DNA of 64,000 nt, taken from contig JAFLVE010000106.1 of NCBI GenBank assembly GCA_022511445.1, positions 62,001 through 126,000 on the forward strand. The letters are read 5' to 3'. This DNA comes from Clostridiales bacterium (lineage in GTDB: Bacteria > Bacillota > Clostridia > Christensenellales > Pumilibacteraceae). This document shows positions 25,433 through 35,776 of the stretch, in pieces; the stretch's first letter is position 1, and each line of letters begins with the position of its first letter. Both the position numbers and the translations under genes were made by a program. Under the pieces are notes generated by a model. The model was not told where the DNA came from and did not search any database. It worked only from the letters and a program-made list of their open reading frames with translations.

Positions 25433-28400
25433 TTAAGTTACGGTAAGCGTACCCGCTTTTACCGTTACGTCGTAGTACTCGGTAACGTCCTTTCCGTCCG
25501 CGTCGTAAATAACGACGGATTCGATAACGTTTGCGGTAGAGCCTATATCGACAATGCTGCCCGATATAACCGCCTCGTAATAGTGACCGCCAATCAGACT
25601 TCCGCTTGAAATAATCGACTCGGAGCATGTGAGCGCGTTGCCGTCGTAGGCTTTTTGCCTGCTCATTGCTGTTATTGTGAGGAGCCGCTTTGTAACCGTA
25701 AGCCCGCCCTCGAAATCTATGTAGAAGTTGTCGCGCCGCACCTCGTTTCCGTCCGCGTCGTAGAAATGAAGAATGTCGTTGTTCGACTCGTAATACTCCT
25801 TTACGGTCATGGACTCTGCGGGCGTAGTGACCGACATTTCGGACAGATCGAGCTCGCACGAGGCAATAATATCGGGCGCTTCGTCTATTACAAAGTACCG
25901 TTTTGCGGTGTTGTACTTAAGCGGCGTGCCGTCGTACGTCTTGGATAGGTCGAGCACGAATATCTTTACCTGCGTGGTCGTTATTTCGATTAGACCCGTC
26001 TCGAAAATAATGTTGAACTTATTCGTAACGTCTTCGCCGAGCTCGTTAAACAGCTTGAACGACTCTATTACGCTTATGCCTACGCCGTAATCGGTGCGGG
26101 AGCCGCTGAAGTGCGCCTCGTATGTGTAGCCCTTGGCAAGAAGGGTCGAAAGAGCGACGCGGCTTTCGCTGTCCGCGCCGACAACAACCTGCTCGCCCTC
26201 CGACGCGTCGAGAGGGGTTCCGTCGTACTCTTTATTTATATCGGTAGGCTTAATTGTAAGCTTAGGCTTGTCGGCGTTACCTCCCGCGCCGCCGCCCGTA
26301 ACCTCTACGTGCACCCAGCCGATACCGTCTACAAACACCTCCACCCAAGCATGGCCGGTGTCGCTCTGAACAAGCTGCTCGCCGTTTCCGCTCGAAGTGA
26401 CCGAATAGCCTATCGTGTAACGCGCGGGTATGCCTATCATGCGGTAAAGGAGGGTTGCAAGCGACGCGTAGTGCCTGCATACGCCCTCTCCGACCTCGAG
26501 GAAGGCTATTACCCTATCCTCGGCGTCGTCAATCGACGAATCGTATTTTCCGTTGTAAGTAGCGGACGAAGCGACGTACGCCGCGATTTGGTCGATTACG
26601 TCGGGATTGGCGGCGGTAAACGAAGGATTTTTGTCGAGAATCTTTTCCTTAAGGTACTGCCCTGTCGACTCCTTAACGCCGAGATAGTTTTCGTAAACGT
26701 ACGAGCGGTAATCGGCGGGAATCTCTATGCGGGTAAGCGCCGACTTGGAGCTATAAGTAAACGGATAGTGAGTAAAGGTGTACGCCTCGTAGCTGTCCTC
26801 AATTACTATGTCGTTTTTGTTTTGCCTTTGCGCTTCCTGCATGTCGTCGTAAAGGGCGTAGTACGGCATAATAAAGTTTCTCGTCGCAAGCCTGCCGCTG
26901 TCGTTTTTGTAGATAGTGACGGTCGTTTTGTATGCCGTTTTGTCGGAAGCGCGGAGCGCTTGGGCGCCGTAATAGAGCGCGCTTAACTCCGTATCGAGAT
27001 AGGGCTCGACAGCGTTGTCCCAATTCTTTCCGTCGTAGTTGCCGTAGCTCATGTATCTTAAGTACATTTGTCCGCGGAACTCGGTGCTTAACGTAAAGAC
27101 GGGAACGGGATTGTCGGACGGGTCGCCGCCCGCAAGATCGCCGCTCAAGTCGCCGCCGCCCGATTCGTCGCCCGTTACGGTCAGCGTGCCAAGCTCAAAG
27201 GTGATATCGTACGCGTCGGTCACGTCCTCGCCCGAGAAGGTGTTTTTGATTGTGCACTCCGCCGTGTTATCGCTCTTGCCGATATCCGTTTGCGAGCCCA
27301 TTACCGTTACGTAAAGCGTATCCGTAGGCAAAAGCTCGCCGGATGTAATCTCGTATTCGGGCGCGGTAAGAGGCTCGCCGTCATACTCTTTTTCGGCGGA
27401 GACGGTTTTTATTGTAAGCTGCCGCTTTGTTACGGTAAGTCCGCCCTCTATAACGACGTAGAAGTTTTCGTTAGGAAGCTGCTGTCCGTTTTTGTCGTAC
27501 AGACGCAGTATATCCGTATTGTAGTCGTAATACTGCTGAGCCGTGATTGACTCTCTCGGCAAGGTGGCGGACATTTCGGACAAATCGAGCTCCGCCGAAG
27601 CTACCAAATCCGGCTTTAATGTAATTTCATAGTGCGGCTGCGTCACGTCGTACTTAAGCGGAGTTCCGTCGTACACTTTGGATAAGTCGAGCGCGGTTAT
27701 CCGCAACTGCGGCGGCGTTATCTCTACCATGCCTGTGCTGTAAAGCACGCCGAATTCGCTCGTAACGTCCTCGTGAAGTTCGTTAAACAGCTTAAAGGAT
27801 TCTATTACGCTTAGGCTTGCTCCAACGTCCGTGCGGGAGCCGCTTAACTGCGCCTCGTAGGTGTAGCCCGCGGAAAGCAGTCTGTCGAGTAAGGCGCGGC
27901 CGGCTTCGTCGGCACCCTCCACCTTTTGCTCGCCTTCGGACGCGTCGAGAGGGGTACCGTCGTACTCCTTGCTGATATCGACGGGCTTAATCGAAAGAAT
28001 CGGCTTACTGTCTCCGCCGCCACCGCCCGTAACCTCTACGTGCACCCAGCCGATACCGTCTACAAACACCTCCACCCAGGCATGGGCTTTGTCGCTTTTT
28101 ACAAGCTGTTCTCCGCCGCTCGAGCCCACCGCATAACCGATTGTATAGCGCGCAGGTATACCTATCATACGGTAAAGAATGGTTGCAAGCGAGGCGTAAT
28201 GTCTGCATACGCCCTCGCCGTACTCGACAAACGCAATAACTCTGTCGTCGGCTTCGTCAATCGCCGAATCGTATTCGCCGTTGTATGTGGCGGACGAAGC
28301 GACGTATTCCGCGATAAGATTTATTACGTCGGGATTGTCGGCGGTAAAGCTCGGGTTTTTGTCGAGAATGTTTTTCTTGAGATACAGCCCAGTCGACTCG

Positions 28401-28888
28401 TTAACGCCGAGATAGTTTTCGTAAACGTACGAACGGTACTCGCTCGGAATATCGATTGTTGTAAGCTCGGAAGCGGACGAGTATGCAAAAGGATAATGGG
28501 TAAACGCATACTCCTCGTAGCTGCCCGAAATAATGATGTCGTTTTTGTTATTCTTTTGCGCGTCCTGCATGCTCTCGTACAGCGCGTAGTACGGCATAAG
28601 GAAGTTTTTGGTTGCGAGCTTGCCGCTCTCGTTTTTGTAGATTGTAACCTTTGTCGAATACGATTTTTTGTCGGACGCGCGGAGCGCTTCGGCGCCGTAA
28701 TACAATGCGCTTATATCCGTGTCGAGATACGCGGGAATAGCTGTATCCCAGTTTTTCCCGTCGTAGTTGCCGTAGCTCATGTATCTTAAGTACATTTGCC
28801 CGATAAACTCGGTGTCTATCGTAAAGACGGGAATGGGATTGGCAGACGGTCTGCCGCCCGAAAGATCGCCGCTCAAATCGCCACCTTC
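25433..28888 (-). repeat. Tandem duplication of a 1.73-kb transglutaminase/MBG unit
   Basis: Two units of about 1728 bp (roughly 28888-27161 and 27160-25433) each encode a Gly/Asp/Ser-rich linker, a transglutaminase-like domain and three YDG modules. The spacing of the two active-site Cys codons (28205-28207 and 26477-26479) is exactly 1728 bp. The second unit ends at the stop codon. Confidence 0.85.
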
Positions 28889-31800
28889 TCCGTCCTCGCC
28901 GTCGCCCGACCCGTCGCCCGTTACTGTAAGCGTGCCGAACTCGAAGGTTATATCGTACGAGTCGGTTACAACCTCGCCCGAGTACGAATTAATAATTACG
29001 CATTCCGCGGTGTTATCGCTCCGCCCTACCGCCGTTTGGGAGCCGGTAACGGTGACGGTTAGATTGTCCGTTACCAAAAGCTCGCCGTCCGTAATGTCGA
29101 ACTCGTTTGCGGTAAGAGGCGTGCCGTCGTACTCCTTTTCGGCGGAAGCCGTTTTTATGGTAAGCTTACGCTGCAAAACGGTCAGGTTGCCGTACTCGTA
29201 GTTTATCTTAAACTTATGAGTGACGTCCTCACCCGTCGATTCGAATATAACGGTAATATTCTCCTCGTCGACACAGTTAAGTACAGACCCCGCGAAAGTA
29301 ATAGTACCCGTCACGGTAGCGTTTACCTTGTACCCGTCGGGCAGACCCTCTACCCAATATTCATCCTTTGTAAGCGGCTTGCCGTCGTAAACCTTTTCGT
29401 CGGAGCCCGTTTTAAGCGTTAGCTCGTTGTCGTACACGGTAAGCGTGCCGAGCATGTAGATAAACTCGTAATACTCTGAACAGTCGTTGCCTTCCCCGTC
29501 GGTAACCACCGCCTCCGCGGTGTTCTCGCTCGAGCCCAAATCGGTTTGCGAGCCCGTAACGGTAACGTGGACAGTGTGTCCATCGAGGAGCTTGCCGTCC
29601 ACGCTGTACACCACGTTTGTAAGCGGACTGCCGTCGTAAATCTTTTGCGCGTCGCCCGTGTATATCGTAATGGGAATGGGATTAACGACAAGCCTTCCAA
29701 CGTGACCGAACACAATAGTGTAATCCTGAGTTACGTCCAACCCCTCTCCGTTGAGAATAAGGTAAGTGTGCATATTTTCCACGTCGCCTATCTCGGTAAT
29801 CGTGGGATAGTACAGCACGCTCATTATATCGCCGTCTATCAGCTTGTTGTCGGAAACTATTTTGTATCCGAGCTCGTAATGCTCCCCGCCGTCGTAAATC
29901 CACATATTATCGAGGGTTTCTACGGTTATCTGACGAGGCGTAATTTCAATCATACCCTCCACTACCGTAACGACGAACATGGCCTCCTCTTCCTCGCTGA
30001 AGCGCACCCCGTTCTTTTTGTAAACCTCGATGCCCTGTATAGTCGTGCCCGTCGTATCGGTAACGTGCGTCGCCGTGTAAGTCTCCATTAAAACGACGAA
30101 GTACGAGCCGTCGGCAAGGTAGTATTTATCCGAAACGGGCTGGAGCTCGCCCTCGATTACGACGGTATAGTCGTCTACCGTAAGAGGCGTACCGTCGTAC
30201 TCCTTGCTCGCGGAGCCTACGGTTATAACGATATTGCATTCCACAACGGCAAGCAAACCGTCCTTGAACTCTATCTCGTAACAATCGGTAACGTCGCCGA
30301 GATCGTCGTTGTAAATCCTAAACGTAGCCCTGTCTATAACGTTATCGACTTCCCCGACCTCGGTTATCGTCGAGCCCGCCGTCATCTCGTATTCAGGCGT
30401 GTCGGTGGGCGCAATGCCCGTATCCTCGTTCCCGTCCTCGTCTACGTAGACGGAGGAAATATCGTGCAAAGTAAGCGGCAGCCCGTCGTACGCCTTGGCG
30501 CTGCTTCCCGCCGTAACGGTTATTTTACGCACCGTGACGGTAAGCGTACCGTCGAACGTAACAAAGTTATAGTTAAACGTAACGTCGACGGCGTCGTCGC
30601 CCTCTCCGCAGAATATCCTTGTCGCGGTAATATCGATAACGTTTTTAACGCTTCCCACTCTTCCTATTGCCGAACCCTCGGTCATGGCTATTTCGATATT
30701 GTCGCCGTCCGCAAGCCCCTCGTCCTCGTTTTCGCCATCTTTAAGCTCGTAGTCGAGACAGGTCAGCACACTTCCGTCGTAAACCTTTTCGGCAGAGCCG
30801 GCGGTAAGAGTGACGGTGCGCGGCGTTACGGACAGCGTCGCCACGAATACGATTACGGTGTAGTTATCCGTAGAATCGCTGCCGTCCGCCTTGTCTATTC
30901 TGAAGCCGAGAATATTTTGAACGGGATTGTCGGTTACGTACTTAACCTCGGTGTGACTTGTTACTACGACAATCTCCCCGTCCACGACAGGCATGCTGTA
31001 TCTTCTGAAAATACGGTAAACGTCAGGATCGTTTATAAGCACCTCGTACCCTTCGTCAAACTGCCACTGCCCATTATAGACAAACGAATTTTCGGCGGTC
31101 AAAAACGCGACGAGCCGCTTTGTAACGCTTATCTTGCCGTACTCGTAGGTTATATCGTAGTTATCGGTCGAATCAGCGCCGCTTGCCTTTGCGATTGTTA
31201 TATAAAGCATGTTGTCGACGGGATCGTGCGTGTAGTTGATAACCGCCGTCGCGTCGTGAATGGTATAATTCTCGCCGTCAACGATTTTTAAATCGGAAGA
31301 GACGGTGATATACTCGTATGTGTGTTCCTCTCCGTCGTACTCGAACGACTTTGTTCCCGACTTTACCGTTATGGGTCGAGGGTCGATTGTCAGCCTGCCG
31401 TTAAAGGACCATATATCGTAATTGGAAATGCGCTCCTCGTCGAGCGGAACGCCGTCGAGGTCGAACAACGCGATAGACTTAATATGCGTTTCGAGTCCCG
31501 ATTCCCGAACGTTTGTTATCGAGAACGTGTCCATGTAAACGACCATATATTCGCCGTTTACGAGCCGATAAACTCCGTTATCTTCCTCTAAGTCATAGCC
31601 CTCCATCATCACGAGGAAGGTGTTTAACTCGAGCGGAAGCCCGTCGTATATCTTTGAGTCGCTTAACGCAATAATATTGATATAAACGGGGGTTATTTCT
31701 AATTCGCCGTCAATAAGCGTTACGTCGTAGTTATCGGTCCTGTCCGTGTTTTTAAGGAGATTGAAGATAACTATGCTATCAAAGTCGATTTCGTTTTTAA

Positions 31801-34800
31801 CCTTGCCGACGTTGGTTATCGTCGAGCCCGCCGTCATGCTTAAAGTAATGGTTTCGTTATCGGCAAGCGCGGAAGAAAGGACCTCCCCGTTATACTCGCC
31901 GGGCGCCAAAACGTAATCGCCGTTTGTGAGCGGCGTACCGTCGTAAGGCTTAGAGCCGCTCGCCGCCGTTATCGTTATGGGACGGCGGTCGATTGTAAGC
32001 TCGCCGAGCTCGAAGGATATCTCATAGTTGCCCGTCGAATCGGTACCGTCCGCTTTTAGGATTTGCACTCTCTGCTCGTTGGGAACGGGCTTCGGGGTAT
32101 AAAGCAAAACGCCCGTCCTGCCTATAACCTCGAGCCTTTCGCCCGAAACGATTTTAAGCGGTGAAATTACCTCGCACCCGTCGTCGAAATGAGTCTGTCC
32201 GTCGTACACCCACCTGTTTGTGGCGGTCTGTATCGTTATCGGGCGTGGCGTAACCTCGAGCTCGCCCCAAACATAAGTGATGTCGTAGTTACGAGCGGTA
32301 TTAAGCTCTCCCGACTTTTCTTTTATATCGAAATTAATCTTGTTTTCGGCTTTGCCTACGTCTGTTATATAAGTGCGCTGTACAACAAACACTTGGTCGC
32401 GCGCCGTTATACCAAGCTCGCTCGTGACGGTATAACCTATGTCGAAATACGCTTCGCCGTCGTACACGTGACTGCTCGACGCGGTCTTTATCGTTATCTC
32501 GCGCCGCGTTACCGTCAGTGTGCCGTAGAGGTAAGTTACATAATAATTGTTGTCGCTCGATTCGCCCGTGTCGGTCGTTATTTGCAGAGCGAATACATTC
32601 GGCTTTTCGCCCCTGTCGATTATCTCGGTACGGTCGATTACCGTCGCCGTGTCGCGCGCAACGATAGCCGCGCCGTATTCACACGCGGCGGCGTAGCCTT
32701 CGTCGTAGTGATATTCTCCGTCGTAAACCCATTCTTTTGAATTAGTCGTAATCAGTATGGGGCGCACCGTAATTTCGAGCACGCCGTCCTCAAAAGTAAT
32801 ATCGTAGTTATCTGTGGTGTCCTCGACCCCGTCGGAAATAACTATCGAGCTGCGGTCGATAACGTTGGGGACGCTTCCCGCGTTTATAATAACGGAGCAC
32901 GCCGTCATCGCATAGGAAGACGTAATATTCTCGCCATCGGCGAAAATGTTATCGAGCTTACTTCCGTTGTATATTCCCGCCGAAATAATCAAGGACTTTT
33001 TGGATAGTTCCTCGCCGTCGTACACCTTGCTCTCGGACCCTGCGGTAAGCGTTATCGGGCGCTTATCGACTGTAAGCGTCCCGAAGGTGTAGATAATAAA
33101 GTAATTGTGAATAACGGACGCGCCGCTTGTGTCGGTAATATCGAGCTCGAGCGTGTTGGACTTCATTATGACCGCTTTTTTTACTTCCGTCCTATTAACG
33201 ACCGAAGCGGTCTGACCTTCCGCAAGCTTTATCTCCGAGGTAATTTCGTAATTCTCGTCAAAGTGAACTTTTCCGTCGTACACCCAAGTATGGCTTGCCG
33301 TCAAAACGGAGATGGGGCGCGAAGTAATTTTAAGCGTGCCGAACTCTACGCTTAAAACGTAGTTATCCCTTTCGGGTGAAATAAGCTCCGACCCGTCCGC
33401 CGAGCAAAGCTTTACGGAAAGCGTCGTTTCTATTCCGTCCTCGCCCGTTACGTCCTTAGCGGAAAACTCGGGCATAATTACGCCTATAATGTCGCCGCCG
33501 ACAAGAGCGTTGTCGCCGTCCGTCTTTTTAACTCCGCCTACTTTAACGGTGTAGGTGTTTACGACGTGCTCCTTGCCGTCGTACATTACCTCGAGGCTGT
33601 CCGCCTTTACCTCTATATCGATCGGCTTAACAGTAAGCGTGCCGAGCTCTACCGTTATATCGTAATTGTCCTTTGCGTCCGTGCCATCGGGCGACAGTAT
33701 TTCTATCTCGAGCGCGTTTTGCACGCTTCCTGCGTTTTTAATCTCGGTATGGCTTGTCACGGTGACCGTATCGTGCGCGGAAAAACCGATATCGCTCGTT
33801 ACGGTGTACCCCTCGTTGTAGTGAACGGTTCCGTCGTAGTCCCACTCGTCGGAGGAAGTCAGTAACGTTACGGTGCACGCCGTTACTGTAAGCGAGCCCT
33901 CGACGGTAGTAATGTCGTAGTTGTCCGTAGAATCCTCGCCGCCACTCTTTTTGACCTCAACGGTCATCGTGTTCACGGCGGAGCCTACGTTTTTAATTGT
34001 CGCGGGATTGGATACGACGATACTCTCGCCTTCCGCAATTTTAAGCTCGGAAGTAACGGTAAAGCGGTCGTCCCACTTAACCGTTCCGTCGTACGTCCAG
34101 GAATTGGTTGCGGTCTCGACCGTGACGGGGCGTTTTTCCACCGTCAGCGTTCCGTAGTCGTAGTCTATTGTATAGTTGCCCGTCGAGTTGCCGCCCGCTT
34201 TCTTTTCTATCCCGATAATAATTTCGTTAAGAACGGAGCCGACATCGGTAATACCCGCGACGGAGGAAAGCTTAATCTTGTCGCAGTCCGCAAGCTTTAG
34301 CGGCGAGGTTATTTCTATATCCTCGTCATTAAATACGGTGCCGTCGTAAATGCGGCCGCTTGTCTTTGTTTTAACGGTAATGGGGCGCGGAGTAACGGTA
34401 AGAACGCCCGTATCGTCCTCGCTCAAAACAAACGAGTAGTTGTCCGTGGAGTCGTCGCCGTTCGCCTTGACAACCTGCGGAATAACGATATTATCCGCCG
34501 TGCCGACCTCGGAAATTTGGGTAAAGCGCTTGACCGACGATATTTCGCCGTCCGCAAGCCCGATATCCGATACAATCGTAAAGCCGGACAATCCGTGATT
34601 TTCGCCGTCGTACACCCACGAATAACTCTCGGTCTTAATACCTACGGTGCGCTTAAGAACGGTCAGCGTGCCGTACTCGTACGTAAACGAATAGTTAGCC
34701 GTGGAATCGGTCTCGTCCTCTTTTTGCACCGAAAGTATTATAATGTTTTCGGTCTCGCCCGCGTCGACAATGCCGATACTGTTGGAAACCGAAATCGTCT

Positions 34801-35776
34801 CGCCGCTTACGGCCGTAAGCTCGGATATAATCTCGTAATCGGTATTAACGTGTTTTTCGCCGTCGTACACCCACGAATCGCTCGCCGTTTTTACTGTTAT
34901 CGGGCGGGGCTCGACGGTGAGCGTGCCCGGCCGTGCGGTTATCTTGTACTGAACGGACACGTCCGTATCGTTGTGCATGACGGTAAACGACGGAATATTT
35001 TCCGCGCTGCCCGCCTCGGTTATCTCGCCGTCGCACAGCACGCTAAGCATATCGCCGTCGGCAAGCGAGCCTACGCTAACCGTATAGTCGTCGCTTGTAA
35101 GCGGAGTGCCGTCGTAATACTTTGTCTTGTCGGTTATATTTACCGTAATTTCGCGGCGGATAAAGAGTATGCTTTCCGGCTCGGATTTGAACACGTACGA
35201 TCCGCTTACGTCAACGCCGTCCGTGCTCACCGCTTTTACCGAATCTATGTAAACGGTCGTCTCTTTTGCGTCTATCGCGTCGTATTCGTAATTGAAATCG
35301 GTTATGGTATCGCCGTTTATAAGCCCGCCCGAAAGAACAGGTCTCTCGCCGTACACCACTTCGTCCGCGACCCCGAGCGTTACCTCGAGCGGTTTTATGG
35401 TAAACTTATAGGTCTTGCCGTACGACGGCGATCCGAACGTGCGCGTCGACACCGCGCGGACGGAATACGTGCCTGCGTAGCGCGGCGCTTTTTTAGTCCA
35501 AGCGGACGGGTCGTTTTCCTTTCCCGCCTCGCAATACTCGTAGGTTACGCCGCTCATAAACGCGTTCGATTCGTAGGACAACTGCTCGCCGTAGGTGATT
35601 TCGGGCGGAGGCGGGACCTCGCCGTAAACGATGCCGTTTGTCGCCATCAGCGCGATAACGGTTGCGGCAATGAGCGCGACTACGCTTATTATAAGCACGC
35701 GGAAACGGTATACGACGCCGAGAACGCGCCGCACCTTTTCCATGCGCTTTTTATAGTTTTCGTAGTTTGCGTTCAC
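25433..35776 (-). CDS. Giant membrane-anchored MBG-repeat protein with two transglutaminase-like domains
   Basis: A 3447-residue protein. The start is GTG at 35774-35776, overlapping the upstream stop codon (TAGTG) with GGAGG before it. One N-terminal helix (about 26-45) should anchor it with the rest outside. The bulk is about 29 MBG-type beta modules, each carrying a YDG motif followed by a hydrophobic strand and an ITVKT-like strand. Two transglutaminase-core domains lie near the C-terminus: Cys2524 and Cys3100 in GVCRHYASLAT, each followed by HAWVEVFVDGIGWVHVEVTGG. The Asp expected after the His is Glu in both. The last two units of about 576 residues are a tandem duplication. There is no LPXTG or other sorting signal. 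A stalk-like adhesin or envelope-remodelling role is likely (inference). Confidence 0.92.
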   Translation of the reverse strand: MNANYENYKKRMEKVRRVLGVVYRFRVLIISVVALIAATVIALMATNGIVYGEVPPPPEITYGEQLSYESNAFMSGVTYEYCEAGKENDPSAWTKKAPRYAGTYSVRAVSTRTFGSPSYGKTYKFTIKPLEVTLGVADEVVYGERPVLSGGLINGDTITDFNYEYDAIDAKETTVYIDSVKAVSTDGVDVSGSYVFKSEPESILFIRREITVNITDKTKYYDGTPLTSDDYTVSVGSLADGDMLSVLCDGEITEAGSAENIPSFTVMHNDTDVSVQYKITARPGTLTVEPRPITVKTASDSWVYDGEKHVNTDYEIISELTAVSGETISVSNSIGIVDAGETENIIILSVQKEDETDSTANYSFTYEYGTLTVLKRTVGIKTESYSWVYDGENHGLSGFTIVSDIGLADGEISSVKRFTQISEVGTADNIVIPQVVKANGDDSTDNYSFVLSEDDTGVLTVTPRPITVKTKTSGRIYDGTVFNDEDIEITSPLKLADCDKIKLSSVAGITDVGSVLNEIIIGIEKKAGGNSTGNYTIDYDYGTLTVEKRPVTVETATNSWTYDGTVKWDDRFTVTSELKIAEGESIVVSNPATIKNVGSAVNTMTVEVKKSGGEDSTDNYDITTVEGSLTVTACTVTLLTSSDEWDYDGTVHYNEGYTVTSDIGFSAHDTVTVTSHTEIKNAGSVQNALEIEILSPDGTDAKDNYDITVELGTLTVKPIDIEVKADSLEVMYDGKEHVVNTYTVKVGGVKKTDGDNALVGGDIIGVIMPEFSAKDVTGEDGIETTLSVKLCSADGSELISPERDNYVLSVEFGTLKITSRPISVLTASHTWVYDGKVHFDENYEITSEIKLAEGQTASVVNRTEVKKAVIMKSNTLELDITDTSGASVIHNYFIIYTFGTLTVDKRPITLTAGSESKVYDGEELSKKSLIISAGIYNGSKLDNIFADGENITSSYAMTACSVIINAGSVPNVIDRSSIVISDGVEDTTDNYDITFEDGVLEITVRPILITTNSKEWVYDGEYHYDEGYAAACEYGAAIVARDTATVIDRTEIIDRGEKPNVFALQITTDTGESSDNNYYVTYLYGTLTVTRREITIKTASSSHVYDGEAYFDIGYTVTSELGITARDQVFVVQRTYITDVGKAENKINFDIKEKSGELNTARNYDITYVWGELEVTPRPITIQTATNRWVYDGQTHFDDGCEVISPLKIVSGERLEVIGRTGVLLYTPKPVPNEQRVQILKADGTDSTGNYEISFELGELTIDRRPITITAASGSKPYDGTPLTNGDYVLAPGEYNGEVLSSALADNETITLSMTAGSTITNVGKVKNEIDFDSIVIFNLLKNTDRTDNYDVTLIDGELEITPVYINIIALSDSKIYDGLPLELNTFLVMMEGYDLEEDNGVYRLVNGEYMVVYMDTFSITNVRESGLETHIKSIALFDLDGVPLDEERISNYDIWSFNGRLTIDPRPITVKSGTKSFEYDGEEHTYEYITVSSDLKIVDGENYTIHDATAVINYTHDPVDNMLYITIAKASGADSTDNYDITYEYGKISVTKRLVAFLTAENSFVYNGQWQFDEGYEVLINDPDVYRIFRRYSMPVVDGEIVVVTSHTEVKYVTDNPVQNILGFRIDKADGSDSTDNYTVIVFVATLSVTPRTVTLTAGSAEKVYDGSVLTCLDYELKDGENEDEGLADGDNIEIAMTEGSAIGRVGSVKNVIDITATRIFCGEGDDAVDVTFNYNFVTFDGTLTVTVRKITVTAGSSAKAYDGLPLTLHDISSVYVDEDGNEDTGIAPTDTPEYEMTAGSTITEVGEVDNVIDRATFRIYNDDLGDVTDCYEIEFKDGLLAVVECNIVITVGSASKEYDGTPLTVDDYTVVIEGELQPVSDKYYLADGSYFVVLMETYTATHVTDTTGTTIQGIEVYKKNGVRFSEEEEAMFVVTVVEGMIEITPRQITVETLDNMWIYDGGEHYELGYKIVSDNKLIDGDIMSVLYYPTITEIGDVENMHTYLILNGEGLDVTQDYTIVFGHVGRLVVNPIPITIYTGDAQKIYDGSPLTNVVYSVDGKLLDGHTVHVTVTGSQTDLGSSENTAEAVVTDGEGNDCSEYYEFIYMLGTLTVYDNELTLKTGSDEKVYDGKPLTKDEYWVEGLPDGYKVNATVTGTITFAGSVLNCVDEENITVIFESTGEDVTHKFKINYEYGNLTVLQRKLTIKTASAEKEYDGTPLTANEFDITDGELLVTDNLTVTVTGSQTAVGRSDNTAECVIINSYSGEVVTDSYDITFEFGTLTVTGDGSGDGEDGEGGDLSGDLSGGRPSANPIPVFTIDTEFIGQMYLRYMSYGNYDGKNWDTAIPAYLDTDISALYYGAEALRASDKKSYSTKVTIYKNESGKLATKNFLMPYYALYESMQDAQKNNKNDIIISGSYEEYAFTHYPFAYSSASELTTIDIPSEYRSYVYENYLGVNESTGLYLKKNILDKNPSFTADNPDVINLIAEYVASSATYNGEYDSAIDEADDRVIAFVEYGEGVCRHYASLATILYRMIGIPARYTIGYAVGSSGGEQLVKSDKAHAWVEVFVDGIGWVHVEVTGGGGGDSKPILSIKPVDISKEYDGTPLDASEGEQKVEGADEAGRALLDRLLSAGYTYEAQLSGSRTDVGASLSVIESFKLFNELHEDVTSEFGVLYSTGMVEITPPQLRITALDLSKVYDGTPLKYDVTQPHYEITLKPDLVASAELDLSEMSATLPRESITAQQYYDYNTDILRLYDKNGQQLPNENFYVVIEGGLTVTKRQLTIKTVSAEKEYDGEPLTAPEYEITSGELLPTDTLYVTVMGSQTDIGKSDNTAECTIKNTFSGEDVTDAYDITFELGTLTVTGDESGGGDLSGDLAGGDPSDNPVPVFTLSTEFRGQMYLRYMSYGNYDGKNWDNAVEPYLDTELSALYYGAQALRASDKTAYKTTVTIYKNDSGRLATRNFIMPYYALYDDMQEAQRQNKNDIVIEDSYEAYTFTHYPFTYSSKSALTRIEIPADYRSYVYENYLGVKESTGQYLKEKILDKNPSFTAANPDVIDQIAAYVASSATYNGKYDSSIDDAEDRVIAFLEVGEGVCRHYASLATLLYRMIGIPARYTIGYSVTSSGNGEQLVQSDTGHAWVEVFVDGIGWVHVEVTGGGAGGNADKPKLTIKPTDINKEYDGTPLDASEGEQVVVGADSESRVALSTLLAKGYTYEAHFSGSRTDYGVGISVIESFKLFNELGEDVTNKFNIIFETGLIEITTTQVKIFVLDLSKTYDGTPLKYNTAKRYFVIDEAPDIIASCELDLSEMSVTTPAESMTVKEYYESNNDILHFYDADGNEVRRDNFYIDFEGGLTVTKRLLTITAMSRQKAYDGNALTCSESIISSGSLIGGHYYEAVISGSIVDIGSTANVIESVVIYDADGKDVTEYYDVTVKAGTLTVT

